DNA of 64,000 nucleotides from Gilichinskyi gelida (GTDB taxonomy: Bacteria; Acidobacteriota; Thermoanaerobaculia; Gp7-AA8), in the NCBI GenBank assembly GCA_038040385.1, contig JBBPII010000020.1:1-64000 (forward strand). Reading direction: 5' to 3'. The notes under the pieces are model-generated. The model ran no database searches and was not told where the DNA came from. It saw only the letters and a list, made by a program, of their open reading frames with translations. Positions within the stretch are counted from its first letter, which is position 1; every line of letters starts with the position of its first letter. A program made the translations under genes and the position numbers. Positions 48,701 through 56,778 of the stretch are shown in pieces.

Positions 48701-49244
48701 CGCAGATGGCGATCAGCGCCGCGCCGGTGGCGATCCCGATGACCGCCCGCACCGCCGGCCGCAGCCAGCCATGCTCGACGGAATAGCGGAGGAAGAAAAG
48801 CGCCGCCATGACCAGCGCGATGCCGGCGATCCACGAGAAGAGCTTGACGCCGATGAGGGACTCCCAGTCGAAGGGGGGGCGTGGGGGCGGGATGACGGGA
48901 GGTGAGGGTGCTTCAAACGCAGCGGCCGGCTCCACGATTGGAGCGCCGGCGTCCTCGCCGGCTGGCTCGCGGGCGTCCACGCCCGCGGGTTGGGGCGGGG
49001 GTGCGACTTCGGGCTCCGGTTCCGGCGGCGGAGACCCTTCGACTTCGCTCAGGGCAGGCTCTGCCGGGCCAGCCGCCGGGACGGCGGCGCTCCCCTCTTC
49101 CCCGCGCCAAACGCGCCTCGCCAGCGCGTCGAGCGCCGCCCGCAGCCGGTCAACCTCCTCCTGCGCCGCGGCCGCGCGGTTCATGGCGCTTTTGGCCATG
49201 AACAGAGCGACAACGGTCAGAACCAGGAGTAGCCCGCTGAACAT
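45741..49244 (-). CDS. DUF2339 large multi-spanning membrane protein
   Basis: The product is 1167 residues. After an N-terminal helix and a coiled-coil stretch (AAAQEEVDRLRAALDAL) comes a proline-rich linker (about 50-130), then about 25-30 membrane helices. These begin WESLIGVKLFSWIAGIALVMAALFFLRY (in part), a family landmark. The linker includes two in-frame repeats: PALSEVEG near 58-71 (family E) and GVDAREPAGEDAGAPIVE near 86-102. The role is unknown. It overlaps DUF3999 by four bases and lies 54 bases after the upstream membrane gene, so a DHH-TM-DUF2339-DUF3999 operon is possible. Confidence 0.88.
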   Translation of the reverse strand: MFSGLLLVLTVVALFMAKSAMNRAAAAQEEVDRLRAALDALARRVWRGEEGSAAVPAAGPAEPALSEVEGSPPPEPEPEVAPPPQPAGVDAREPAGEDAGAPIVEPAAAFEAPSPPVIPPPRPPFDWESLIGVKLFSWIAGIALVMAALFFLRYSVEHGWLRPAVRAVIGIATGAALIAICEMKVARPYKFTANAMHGAGIAILYSTLFAIYALWHLASATVVFGGMILVTAVAVGLAIVRNSIFIALLGLLGGFATPAMLSTGENRPFGLFTYLLLLNVGLAWVAMKKRWPLLTAISIAFTVIYQWAWVGTFLTASQFPLAAGIFLTFAASSTIALWFGRSDDGKQRTFDVAAVGGAALPLLFAFVGAAVPAYGAHYNLLFGFLLLITAGLSLIGIRRGPGWLHIVGGIVTVLVFILWSAISYRQEAWPVVLAWLAAFVLLQLAAAHFTELPSFTVAPALFLMFPIVIGIEKATASPLLVFAVLFTLLAIVAAYAILHDAGIVYFLAAFFTIAAEAVWSAKYLTPERLHGALAIYGIFAVFFLGVPLIARRFDRTFTPRGAIAILLLASIAMLFFLAAGPVAKSALWGLALLLAVVNMGAMFEARTSTRPLLAMAGIALSWIVIAVWSFNSMSAVNLIPALAVVGGFGVLAVAGNLWAARDSDKGSGFVNATFLGLVGHVFLLFVAGQKALAFPPWPLFAVLFVLDLAIGIAAIYTRREKLMLGAMGASQLVLMIWAANATVSPWPLVALGAAIAVAAMALAWFAINRSFAGAAIIALFLGDVVVMIAGKAAIFWPVLMAHLVLLVAILAIAWITEEHAIATVAVPLLAIGTALARTSSPAQQFALSGAIFAAFLAYPLLLGGRAKRSIQPYLAAVLASVPFFFFARDAMRDAHLDFMIGALPVVEAVLMLLLVVRLLKMERVLSRLALVSAAALAFITVAIPLQLDKQWITIGWALEGAALVWLFNRIPHRGLLAWSGALLAAVFVRLVFNSAVFAYHPQQHQAIVNWYLYTYLVAAASFFAAAWLLPRDDPWRRLALPALNAAGAVLLFFLLNIEIADFYSHGPVLTFNFFSSSLAQDLTYTIGWALFAVVMLIAGIRLRSRATRIAAIVLLLATVAKCFIHDLWRLGGLYRVGSFLGLAISLVLVGVLLQRFVMIKNTAAETP
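48936..49075. repeat. Repeats (family E and a GGCGTCCTCGCC-type palindrome) in the DUF2339 linker
   Basis: CTTCGACTTCGCTCAGGGCA at 49036 onward is shared with the ligase insert. GCGCCGGCGTCCTCGCCGGC (48951-48970) and GCGGGCGTCCACGCCCGCGG are short perfect or near-perfect palindromes in tandem. All are in frame and code for a proline/alanine/glutamate-rich linker. Confidence 0.75.
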
Positions 49245-49298
49245 GGAAACGGGCTAAGGATACCGCCGTTACGCGGTCGGTTTGTTTGGCGGCTCCTT

Positions 49299-50096
49299 TT
49301 ACAAGCTCATGAAATCCCGGTAGACGGTCGCGGCGAATTTTTGACCAAATGCGCGATAGGCACCGAATGCCCAGAGCGCTGATAGCAGTTCGAGAATCGC
49401 GGCCGCCGACAAAGGGCTCTGCGCTCGATATCCATGCATGGCAGCCAATGATCCTCCGGCGGCCACGCCGGCAAGAATGAGCGCGATGTAAACATAACGC
49501 TCGTCGCCTTTCTTCGGAATGCGGTGGCGCCAGATCACGGCGAGCAGCGCCGCTGACGTGACGACGGTCATCGCCGCAATCGACGCCAGGCAACGATCGA
49601 GAAAGGGACTCCAGAGCCACCCTAACGTGAACGCACAGCCAATTGCGGCGGACGCCGCGATGCCTCGCATGAGGACGTACATCCCCTGAAATTGTTCGAC
49701 GTAAGCCGCCGCCTTCGACGCGATCAGCGCGGCGCGGCATTGCAGGAAGGCCACATCGCGAGCTTCCCGTTGCGTCTTCACATCGACGCCGAATTTGGCG
49801 GTGATCCTGTCAGCGAGGAGCTTCTTGAACGCCGGCGTGAAGGTTTCGTCGTCGTCGTCCAGCATCCGTACCGAGGGATACTGACCATCGACCGTTGAGG
49901 GGACGACATTCGTCGCAATTGCCTGGAGGATATGACCGGCCACGTACGCCCCGATCAGTGCCAGGACTGCGCCCCCGAAATCCGCTGGTGGATACCACCC
50001 GAACGCGACGGCAAACGGCAGCCAAATAACGCCAATGAGTACGGCACCCGGAATGAGGTAGCCGTAGAGATCGTAGAAGTTGAGGCGCTCGATCAT
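49299..50096 (-). CDS. Multi-spanning membrane protein of unknown function, coupled to DHH phosphoesterase
   Basis: The product is 265 residues. It begins MIERLNFYDLYGYLIPGAVLIG and has hydrophobic segments at about 15-32, 40-62, 140-160, 168-190, 200-222 and 232-250, with a polar cytoplasmic-type stretch (about 65-138) between the first two and the rest. It starts within the upstream DHH gene (ATGA overlap), so the two proteins are made together. The family is not recognised. I have a vague memory of similar YLIPG-type N-termini in proteins near nucleases but no firm link. Codon use is less GC-extreme than the neighbouring DUF2339 gene. Confidence 0.6.
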   Translation of the reverse strand: MIERLNFYDLYGYLIPGAVLIGVIWLPFAVAFGWYPPADFGGAVLALIGAYVAGHILQAIATNVVPSTVDGQYPSVRMLDDDDETFTPAFKKLLADRITAKFGVDVKTQREARDVAFLQCRAALIASKAAAYVEQFQGMYVLMRGIAASAAIGCAFTLGWLWSPFLDRCLASIAAMTVVTSAALLAVIWRHRIPKKGDERYVYIALILAGVAAGGSLAAMHGYRAQSPLSAAAILELLSALWAFGAYRAFGQKFAATVYRDFMSL

Positions 50097-51058
50097 CGCG
50101 CGGCCGCAGCAGGCAGGCTCCCCTCCGCCTCTTCGACTGCCGCGACGAGTTCAGCGAGGATCTTCTCGACGTCAGTATCGTCTGAAACACGTAGCGAGGC
50201 GACTCGCTGATGGCCGCCGCCCCCGAAGCGGGCAAAGATGTCGCCTAGGGCGACGCTCTCGAAGTCGATCCACGGATTGCGCATCGCCGTGATCTTGCCG
50301 TCGCCTTCCAGGCGTACGTAACCGATGGAGTATCGCGCGTGCGGAAACACGCGATACGGCGCATAGCGGCTGACGATCGTTCCGCGACCGTCGACATTGA
50401 ATACCGCGATTCCGTCGCGAAGCCTGGCGGAGCGTCGGAACCGCTTGAGCCCTTCGGCGAGCTGGGGTTCGATGAGCGCAAATCTATCGCGAACGGTAAC
50501 TGAAGCTGCGACATCGGCGAGTGGTTGGTCAGTGAGCGAACGCACCAGCCACCGGCAGTAGTCGTCGTCGCTGAGAGCCAGCGTCATGCTGATCTTGAGA
50601 GCAGGATGATGAAACGCAAACGCTTCGGCGACCGTGGCGTAGCGTGCCGAATCGATCTTCTCCGCCCAAGAGACGAGCTCCGCGTAACGTTCGTTGCGCC
50701 AGCGATACAGGTCAAAGAGGCGCCGCCACAAGAGGCCGGCGCAGGAATCGGCGCGATCGTCGTAGATGAAGCGTTCGCTGCGGCGCTCAAGGTACTCGCG
50801 CCGAAGACTAGCCGTCAGAAACGACGTCCGATGGTGGTCGACCCAAAATGATGCGTCGGGATGAAAGAGGAAATCGACGATGGCCACGGGTCCATCGAAA
50901 TGGAGATCGACCCAGCGCGCATTCAGATCGTAATTGACGGGTTCCAGCTCGAGCTCGACCCAATGTTCATGGCGGCGGAGAAAGTCGCCGGCGATCACGG
51001 CGGAGACAATCCCATCGAAGCAAGGCGAGTGGAACAGTAGTTTCGCCGCTGTTGTCAT
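50093..51058 (-). CDS. DHH-family phosphoesterase
   Basis: The product is 321 residues from ATG 51058. Motif I CFDGIVSA has D15, motif II AIVDF has D62, motif III is WVDHH (72-76) and the DHHA1 signature is FGGGGHQRVAS (near 278). This is the layout of NrnA/pAp-phosphatase-like and cyclic-dinucleotide-degrading enzymes. The first motif has a cysteine/glycine variant rather than DHDADA, so the substrate cannot be assigned. It overlaps the downstream membrane gene, which suggests membrane recruitment (inference). TACAAT (51084-51079) precedes the start by 20 bases. Confidence 0.82.
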   Translation of the reverse strand: MTTAAKLLFHSPCFDGIVSAVIAGDFLRRHEHWVELELEPVNYDLNARWVDLHFDGPVAIVDFLFHPDASFWVDHHRTSFLTASLRREYLERRSERFIYDDRADSCAGLLWRRLFDLYRWRNERYAELVSWAEKIDSARYATVAEAFAFHHPALKISMTLALSDDDYCRWLVRSLTDQPLADVAASVTVRDRFALIEPQLAEGLKRFRRSARLRDGIAVFNVDGRGTIVSRYAPYRVFPHARYSIGYVRLEGDGKITAMRNPWIDFESVALGDIFARFGGGGHQRVASLRVSDDTDVEKILAELVAAVEEAEGSLPAAAAR

Positions 51059-51100
51059 CGGCCGCAGGAACAACGTCCATTGTACGCCGGCCTACCGCCG

Positions 51101-53473
51101 TTACGTTGTCGGCTCCCTGTGCGCCAGGATCTTCTCCCGTCCCGTCAGATACAGCAGGACTACCAGAATGGCGAAGGGGATCAGCGAGAGGATGTTGGCG
51201 CCCGCGCCGGTGTGGAACGGGTTGCTCTTGGACCAGGCCTCGATCATCTCGTTGAACTTCGACATCGCCGGCACGCCGGCCAGGAAGGCGATGATGATGC
51301 CGGCGATCGCGCCGCCCGCGATGTACCCCGACGCCATCAGCACGCCGGGGCTCTTGTCGCCCTCGGCGGTGAGCTGCTCTTCAGTCAGGCTCCGTCCCTT
51401 GAACTTCGTGCCGCGGATCCAGCGGTCGACGAGCAAGCGGATCATGCCCCCGATGAAGATCGGCGACGACGACGATAGCGGCAGGTAGACGCCCACCGCG
51501 AACGCCAGCGAGGGGATGCCCGACATCTCGAGAACGATGGCGATCATCACCCCGAGGAGCACGAGCCCCCACGGCAGCTTTCCGCCGAGGATGCCCTTGA
51601 TGATGTAGGACATCAGCGTGGCCTTCGGCGCGTCGAACTTCGTCACCCGCTCGCCGTTCGGCAGGCGGTTGAACGTCCCGTTGATGCCGGGGTCGACGAA
51701 GTACACCGGCTGGCCGCTCTCATCGACGAGGTACTTCTCGGCGTTGCCGCCCGAAGGATCCTGCCGGTGCCACACGATGTATTCCTTGCTGTCCATCGAG
51801 GACTGCGATCCCTGGACTTTCTCCCGATGTTTGAGCTGGCTGATGTCCGCGCGCTCGCCCGCCGTGACATGCCCGATGGTGTACCCCTCGGGTGGTGCGG
51901 CGACCGGCACGTAGACCGAGCCGGCCTTGTTCAGCTCGAGGAGGATCGGCCCGAGGATCAACGCCGAGGCGGCCGCGCCGATGAGGATGGCGATCTGCTG
52001 CGACCGCGGCGTCGCTCCCACGAGGAAGCCGGTCTTGAGGTCCTGCGAGGTCGTTCCGCCGTTGGACGAGGCGATGCAGACGATGGCGCCGATCGACAGC
52101 GCCGTCACGAAGTAGTTGTTTCCCGTCCAACCGAGGACCACGAAGATCAGACAGGTCAGCAGCAGCGTGGCCACGGTCATGCCGGAGATCGGATTCGAGG
52201 ACGAGCCGATCTCGCCGGTCAAACGCGAGGAGACGGTCACGAAGAGAAAGCCGAAAACGATGATCAGGACCGCCGCGGCGAGGCGCGCGGCGGCGCCCGG
52301 CTGTCCGACGTAAAGCGGATTGGAGAAGGCGATGACGACGATCAGGGCGATGATGCCGATGAGGACCAACTTCATCGACAGGTCGCGGTCGGTGCGGAGC
52401 ATCCCCTCGCGCGCGGCGGCGCCGCCGCGGAAGTCCTTCAGCCCACCCTTCAGGCCGTGCCAGATGACCGGCATCGAGCGCATGACGCTGATGATGCCAC
52501 CCGCCGCCACCGCGCCCGCGCCGATGTAGAGGATGTAGGCGTTGCGGATCGCGCCCGGGCCCATGTCCTTGATCAGCGTCGTCGACTCCGGGGCCAGCGG
52601 CGTACCGAGCGACTCGCCGAAGAACTTGATCATGGGGATCAGGACCAGGTAGGCCAGCACGCCGCCGGCGCACATGATCGAGGCGATGCGGGGCCCGATG
52701 ATGTACCCGACGCCGAGGAGCTCAGGCGAGATCTCCGCCGCCACCGAGGCGGCCTTGAACGGCGCGCCGAACACCTTGGTCGGCGTGTCCAGCCAGCCGC
52801 GGAAGGCGACCATGGCGGTCTTGTAGAAGAGGCCGATGCCGAAGCCGGTGAAGATCGTCTTGGCGCTGGTGGCGGCGCCGCCGAGGGCCGCCATCTCGCG
52901 CTTCGCGGATTCCGAGGCTGCCTCCTGCGACTCCTCCGACGCCCCCGCCTTCAGCACCTCGGCGCACGCGGTGCCTTCGGGGTATTTGAGGATGCCGTGC
53001 TGCGCGACGATGAGCGCGCGGCGCAGGGGGATCATCATCAGGATGCCGAGCAGGCCGCCGAGGACGGCGACCAGCATCACGCGCGTGATCTCCAGGTCGA
53101 AGCCGAGGATCAGGATGGCCGGCATGGTCACGCCTACGCCGAAGGCGATCGACTCGCCGGCCGAGCCGGCGGTCTGCACGATGTTGTTCTCCAGGATGGT
53201 GGCTTCTCGGCGACCACTGAGCTGGGCGATGAGCTTGAACAGCGTGATGGAGATGACCGCGACCGGGATCGAGGCACTGACCGTCAAGCCGACCTTCAGC
53301 ACCAGATAGAGCGACGACGCGCCGAAGACCATCCCGAGGATCGTCCCCATGATCACGGCCGGGGCGGTCAGCTCGCGGAGGTTGCGATCGGCGGGAATGT
53401 ACGGCTCGAACGGGGGTGGTCCTTCGGGCTTGAGGCCGACGATGTCCGGGTACCCCTGTGGCGATGCGCTCAT
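51101..53473 (-). CDS. Oligopeptide transporter, OPT family
   Basis: The product is 790 residues with about 14-16 membrane segments. The N-terminus has RNLRELTAPAVIMGTILGMVFGASSLYLVLKVGLT in part and NNIVQTAGSAGES, and later GGTTSQDLKTGFLVGATP, all OPT landmarks. A large polar loop (about 540-640, with TAGERADISQLKHREKVQ) is present. Bacterial OPT members import oligopeptides or metal chelates, probably by proton coupling. The exact substrate is not readable. A good ribosome binding site (GAGGAG) precedes ATG 53473. It is followed by the DHH gene 42 bases downstream. Confidence 0.93.
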   Translation of the reverse strand: MSASPQGYPDIVGLKPEGPPPFEPYIPADRNLRELTAPAVIMGTILGMVFGASSLYLVLKVGLTVSASIPVAVISITLFKLIAQLSGRREATILENNIVQTAGSAGESIAFGVGVTMPAILILGFDLEITRVMLVAVLGGLLGILMMIPLRRALIVAQHGILKYPEGTACAEVLKAGASEESQEAASESAKREMAALGGAATSAKTIFTGFGIGLFYKTAMVAFRGWLDTPTKVFGAPFKAASVAAEISPELLGVGYIIGPRIASIMCAGGVLAYLVLIPMIKFFGESLGTPLAPESTTLIKDMGPGAIRNAYILYIGAGAVAAGGIISVMRSMPVIWHGLKGGLKDFRGGAAAREGMLRTDRDLSMKLVLIGIIALIVVIAFSNPLYVGQPGAAARLAAAVLIIVFGFLFVTVSSRLTGEIGSSSNPISGMTVATLLLTCLIFVVLGWTGNNYFVTALSIGAIVCIASSNGGTTSQDLKTGFLVGATPRSQQIAILIGAAASALILGPILLELNKAGSVYVPVAAPPEGYTIGHVTAGERADISQLKHREKVQGSQSSMDSKEYIVWHRQDPSGGNAEKYLVDESGQPVYFVDPGINGTFNRLPNGERVTKFDAPKATLMSYIIKGILGGKLPWGLVLLGVMIAIVLEMSGIPSLAFAVGVYLPLSSSSPIFIGGMIRLLVDRWIRGTKFKGRSLTEEQLTAEGDKSPGVLMASGYIAGGAIAGIIIAFLAGVPAMSKFNEMIEAWSKSNPFHTGAGANILSLIPFAILVVLLYLTGREKILAHREPTT

Positions 53474-53528
53474 TCAGTTCTCCTCGGTGTGCCGGTGGCG
53501 GCACGTCCCCCTGCAAAAAACGGGTGCG

Positions 53529-53534
53529 ATTGTA
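53529..53534 (-). promoter_or_regulatory. Candidate -10 for the OPT transporter gene
   Basis: TACAAT lies about 55 bases upstream of the OPT start in the divergent gap. A convincing -35 is not seen. The rest of the gap up to the lipoprotein gene holds no other recognisable element. Confidence 0.35.
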
Positions 53535-53649
53535 CTGGCGATGTGTCCGTGGGCGTACAAACGTGGTCGGAAGTGAACATCGTAACCCGGTCTTGCCGCG
53601 TGGAATCAACGACTTACGTCTGGCACCGCACTCTCAATGGGAAGCCCTC

Positions 53650-54540
53650 ATGAAACGATTCTGCGTTCTCATCAGCCTCGTCCTCTTTCTCTGCGCGTGC
53701 TGTGGCAAGTACGACGCGTCCTACGCCGTGGACGTCGCGCAGCCGGCGTACACGAGCTCTCACCCGCGGGTGCTGTTCGACGAGGCGCATCACAACCATC
53801 ACCGGATGTCGACCTCGTATCGCCCCTTCGCCAAACTTCTGGCGAACGACGGCTATCGGGTCATCCCGCTCCGCAAAGACGTCACGCCGCACAATCTCGC
53901 CGACGCGGCGGTGCTCGTCGTGGTGACCGCGATGGGCCACGACGAAGCCGGCATGACCATGCCCTTCACCGAGGCGGAGTGCGACGCGATCGAGGCGTGG
54001 GTGCGCGGCGGCGGGTCGCTGCTGGTGGTGACCGATCACTTCCCCTTCGGCCAGGACGTGGCCAATCTCACGCGCCGCTTCGGCGTGGAGTCGAGCGGCG
54101 GGATGACCTTCGACGAGAAGCACCACGAAGCACGCGATGACTCACAACTCGTGTTCTCACGCGAGAACGGTCTGCTCGCCGAGCACGAGATCACCCGCGG
54201 CGTGCGTCGGGTGATGACGTTCACCGGAGAGTCGGTGCGCGGCGGCACGCCGCTGCTGAAGCTTTCGGAAACCGCGGTCAATCGCCCGGCGAAGGTTCGC
54301 GTCACCCGTTCCGGCGGCGACACGCGCGTGGAGGTCGAGTACGGCGACCCCCAGTCCGCCCGCGGCTGGTCACAGGGCGTGGTGATTGAGCACGGGCGCG
54401 GCCGCGTTTGCGTACTCGCCGAGGCGGCGATGCTCTCGGCGCAGCGGGAGGGCGAGCGGCGGATCGGGATGAATTATCCGGGCTGCGACAACCGCCAGTT
54501 CGCCCTCAACGTGATGCACTGGCTGACGCGTCACTCGTGA
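53650..54540 (+). CDS. Lipoprotein with glutamine-amidotransferase-like (DUF4350/ThuA-type) fold
   Basis: The product is 296 residues from ATG 53650. The signal sequence MKRFCVLISLVLFLCACC has a lipobox LCAC with C17 as the likely lipidated residue. The body starts RVLFDEAHHNHHRM and has LLANDGYRVIPLRKD, VLVVVTAMGH, WVRGGGSLLVVTDHF and a C-terminal VVIEHGRGRVCVLAEAAML. This is the Rossmann-like pattern of the class I amidotransferase superfamily without its catalytic cysteine. It is therefore more likely a binding protein than an enzyme. The N-terminal histidine-rich stretch could bind metal. It overlaps the convergent metalloprotease gene by ten bases. Confidence 0.7.
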   Translation: MKRFCVLISLVLFLCACCGKYDASYAVDVAQPAYTSSHPRVLFDEAHHNHHRMSTSYRPFAKLLANDGYRVIPLRKDVTPHNLADAAVLVVVTAMGHDEAGMTMPFTEAECDAIEAWVRGGGSLLVVTDHFPFGQDVANLTRRFGVESSGGMTFDEKHHEARDDSQLVFSRENGLLAEHEITRGVRRVMTFTGESVRGGTPLLKLSETAVNRPAKVRVTRSGGDTRVEVEYGDPQSARGWSQGVVIEHGRGRVCVLAEAAMLSAQREGERRIGMNYPGCDNRQFALNVMHWLTRHS

Positions 54541-56027
54541 ACGACGCGCAGGTCGCCTTCGCGCGGACCGGCGACGACCTTCCATCCCGGCTTGAGCTCC
54601 AGCTTCGCCCGATCGGCGGCGGCGACGATGATCTTCGTCCAGTCGCCGGTGATCCGCGCGCCGCCGTCGACGGAGATCTTTCCCCACGCCGCGGTGACGT
54701 CGAGGTGCTCGTAGGCGTTGCCCGCCGCGCCGAGCGCGGTGACGCCGTTCGGGTCGAAGCCGTAGTTCGCGTCGGTCATTGGCAGCTCGAGGACCGGCCC
54801 GTCGACCAGCCGGGCCCGGAACCGCGCCACGCGCTCCCGCTGTTTGCGATCGCGCGTCTCCTCGGCGGCGCGCAGCTCGGCGCCGCCGTACGCGTCGACT
54901 CGTGGAGCGGCGGGCTTCAGCCCGCCGGCAGCCTTGTTCAGAACGGCGCTCAGATCGTCCGCCACCTTGTACTTCCGCGTCCACCCCGGCGCCAGCGCAT
55001 CGAGCAGCAGCCCATACGCCGGCCCGGTCTCGTACGCGAACCCGCGCACGAACGACGTCGCCGGGTCGATGTTGTCCAGATGCCGCGCGAACGTCAGCCG
55101 CGACTCCTCGGCCGTCGTGCCGCGCAGCGCCCAGCCGGTGTATTCCGCGAGCCCTTCGTTGTTCTCCAGCGCGCGCTCCGACTCGGCGGCCTTCGCGAAC
55201 TGCGCGCGGCGGGCCGCACGAAACGCGACGGCGTCGCCGATGGCGGCGTTGCGCGCGTCGCCCGTCGCGCGCAGCGCCGCGGCGAGCGCCCGCAGCTCGA
55301 GACGCAGCCAGTAGCGGCCGTCGACGGTGTCGAGATGCGCGTTGTCCCCCTCCGCGGCGGGAAAGCCGATGTCCTTCTGGATGCGATGCCACGACTCGTG
55401 CATCAGCAGGCGGCGACGCTGCGTCGACGTCCGCTCCTGCAGCGACGTCCACGGAATCATCGTCGTCATCACGCTGTCGATGTTGGTCGCCGTGTTGGCG
55501 ATGATGACGTTCGCCGGCAGGGTGTCGATGAAGAGGTCGTTGCGGACGAAGAAGCGCGTCTTCGGATCGACCACGATCATCGGCCCGTACAGCGTCCGCC
55601 CCCACAGCTTGCCGCCGTCGTCCGCCGAAGCGACGCGCGCCTCCTCGAAAACGCGCTTCGCCGCTCCCAACGGAATGGAGCCCTCCAGGATGTACGGCTG
55701 CAGGCCTTCGAGATGATCGAGCGGGACCGGTCGTCCCCACTCCTTCGGCGGCATGCGGAAGGTCACGCGCTGCCCCACCCACATGTGATCGGTCCCGATG
55801 AACGGCGGGCCGGCGCAGAACGCGGTGAAATAGTTTCCATCGCCCTCGGGGCTCAGGATCGTCATCTTCACCAGGGTCCAGGTGATGATGCCCGGTCCGC
55901 CCTGAATCCGCTCCTCGATGGCGTTGCGCTGGATCTCGTCGACGACGGCGACGACTTCGGTGCCCGGCTCGATGGGCGGCGCGGCCGAGGCGATGGCGGA
56001 GACGAGCAGAAGCCAGGCGAAGCGCAT
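54531..56027 (-). CDS. Secreted zinc metalloprotease-like protein (HExxH)
   Basis: The product is 498 residues from ATG 56027. A GTG just upstream (56030) is a less likely start. A signal peptide (MRFAWLLLVSAIASAA) is followed by a domain of unknown type and then HESWH (about 210-214), an HExxH zinc motif. ENNEGLAEYTGW near 285 supplies the expected third ligand or glutamate of gluzincins. The C-terminal 130 residues are beta-rich. A small palindrome at 54908-54928 codes for AAGGLKPAA in a linker. TACAGT lies seven bases before the ATG. The substrate is unknown. Confidence 0.75.
   Translation of the reverse strand: MRFAWLLLVSAIASAAPPIEPGTEVVAVVDEIQRNAIEERIQGGPGIITWTLVKMTILSPEGDGNYFTAFCAGPPFIGTDHMWVGQRVTFRMPPKEWGRPVPLDHLEGLQPYILEGSIPLGAAKRVFEEARVASADDGGKLWGRTLYGPMIVVDPKTRFFVRNDLFIDTLPANVIIANTATNIDSVMTTMIPWTSLQERTSTQRRRLLMHESWHRIQKDIGFPAAEGDNAHLDTVDGRYWLRLELRALAAALRATGDARNAAIGDAVAFRAARRAQFAKAAESERALENNEGLAEYTGWALRGTTAEESRLTFARHLDNIDPATSFVRGFAYETGPAYGLLLDALAPGWTRKYKVADDLSAVLNKAAGGLKPAAPRVDAYGGAELRAAEETRDRKQRERVARFRARLVDGPVLELPMTDANYGFDPNGVTALGAAGNAYEHLDVTAAWGKISVDGGARITGDWTKIIVAAADRAKLELKPGWKVVAGPREGDLRVVHE
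54908..54928. repeat. Family C-like palindrome inside the metalloprotease gene
   Basis: CGGCGGGCTTCAGCCCGCCG (and a further G) is a 20-base near-perfect palindrome. Its core, CGGGCTTCAGCCCG, equals the family C core of the copy after rng, read on the other strand. It is in frame in a poorly conserved linker. Confidence 0.7.
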
Positions 56028-56081
56028 CACGCTTACTGTACGACTGTCGCCTATCCGAGGTTTGTCGGCAAAATAAACGAG

Positions 56082-56423
56082 TTATCGAGAGCGCTTCTTG
56101 CGGGTCACACGCTTAGGCGCGACGGCACGCTTCCCAGACGGCACGCTTTGGGTGCGAGGGTTGGCGGCGAGATCAAGCTGCGCGCGCACCTGCTCGATCG
56201 AAATTCCTCGTCCGGCCTCGAGGCTGAGGCGCGCTGCCTCCATACGCGCGATGAAGCGGGGATCGTGTTCGAGCTGATAATCAAACCAGTCGTCGTCGTT
56301 TTCGAAACCGATCAGCACCGCGGCCGGCCGGCCATGACGGGTGACGACGATCTCCTCCCGTGCCGCAAGTTGAACATAGCGGGACAGGTCGTCTTTGACT
56401 TCCGACAACGGCACTCTCTTCAT
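56082..56423 (-). CDS. Phd/YefM-family antitoxin
   Basis: The product is 113 residues from ATG 56423. The N-terminal part KRVPLSEVKDDLSRYVQLA and IVVTRHGRPAAVLIGF is the classical Phd/YefM fold that binds DNA and the toxin. The C-terminal part is longer than usual (about 45 additional basic residues ending RKKRSR) and could bind nucleic acid. It overlaps the toxin gene by four bases and lies downstream of it, the reverse of the usual order for this family. Confidence 0.88.
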   Translation of the reverse strand: MKRVPLSEVKDDLSRYVQLAAREEIVVTRHGRPAAVLIGFENDDDWFDYQLEHDPRFIARMEAARLSLEAGRGISIEQVRAQLDLAANPRTQSVPSGKRAVAPKRVTRKKRSR

Positions 56424-56713
56424 GATGGTTCTCCAAACTGTGCCAGCCAGTCGCCGGCGTCCGATTTTCGTATCACGCCGCGAATACGAACGTCGCCTGC
56501 CACCACATCGTAGAAGACGCGCCACTCATCAATACGCAGCCGGTACTGTGGTGAGCGGACCTCCCGCAGTCGCTTGATCCGGCTCTTAGAGACCAACTCC
56601 GGCGCATGGCGTAGGTGAAGCTCAATCGCGTCGAGAATCGACCTTGCGTCAACCTTGGACAAACGCTTCAGGTCGCTGAGCGCTTCTGGCGCAAAGATGA
56701 TCTCGAAACGCAC
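56420..56713 (-). CDS. RelE/ParE-family toxin
   Basis: The product is 97 residues from GTG 56713. A TTG at 56734 would add seven, but it would precede the likely transcription start. It has the RelE-type pattern FEIIFAPEALSDLKRLSK, RIKRLREV, YRLRIDEWRVFYDV and VIRKSDAGDW. RelE toxins cleave mRNA on ribosomes and ParE toxins poison gyrase. The residues here do not distinguish them firmly, though R/K-rich RLREVRSPQYRLR favours mRNA cleavage. TATCAT (-10) and TTGTGC (-35), 16 bases apart, lie just upstream. Confidence 0.85.
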   Translation of the reverse strand: MRFEIIFAPEALSDLKRLSKVDARSILDAIELHLRHAPELVSKSRIKRLREVRSPQYRLRIDEWRVFYDVVAGDVRIRGVIRKSDAGDWLAQFGEPS

Positions 56714-56778
56714 TTCAGGCCAAATGATAGCCAAATCTCAGCACGGCACAATTTCTTTCTTGGCGTGTGAGCTGGAAG

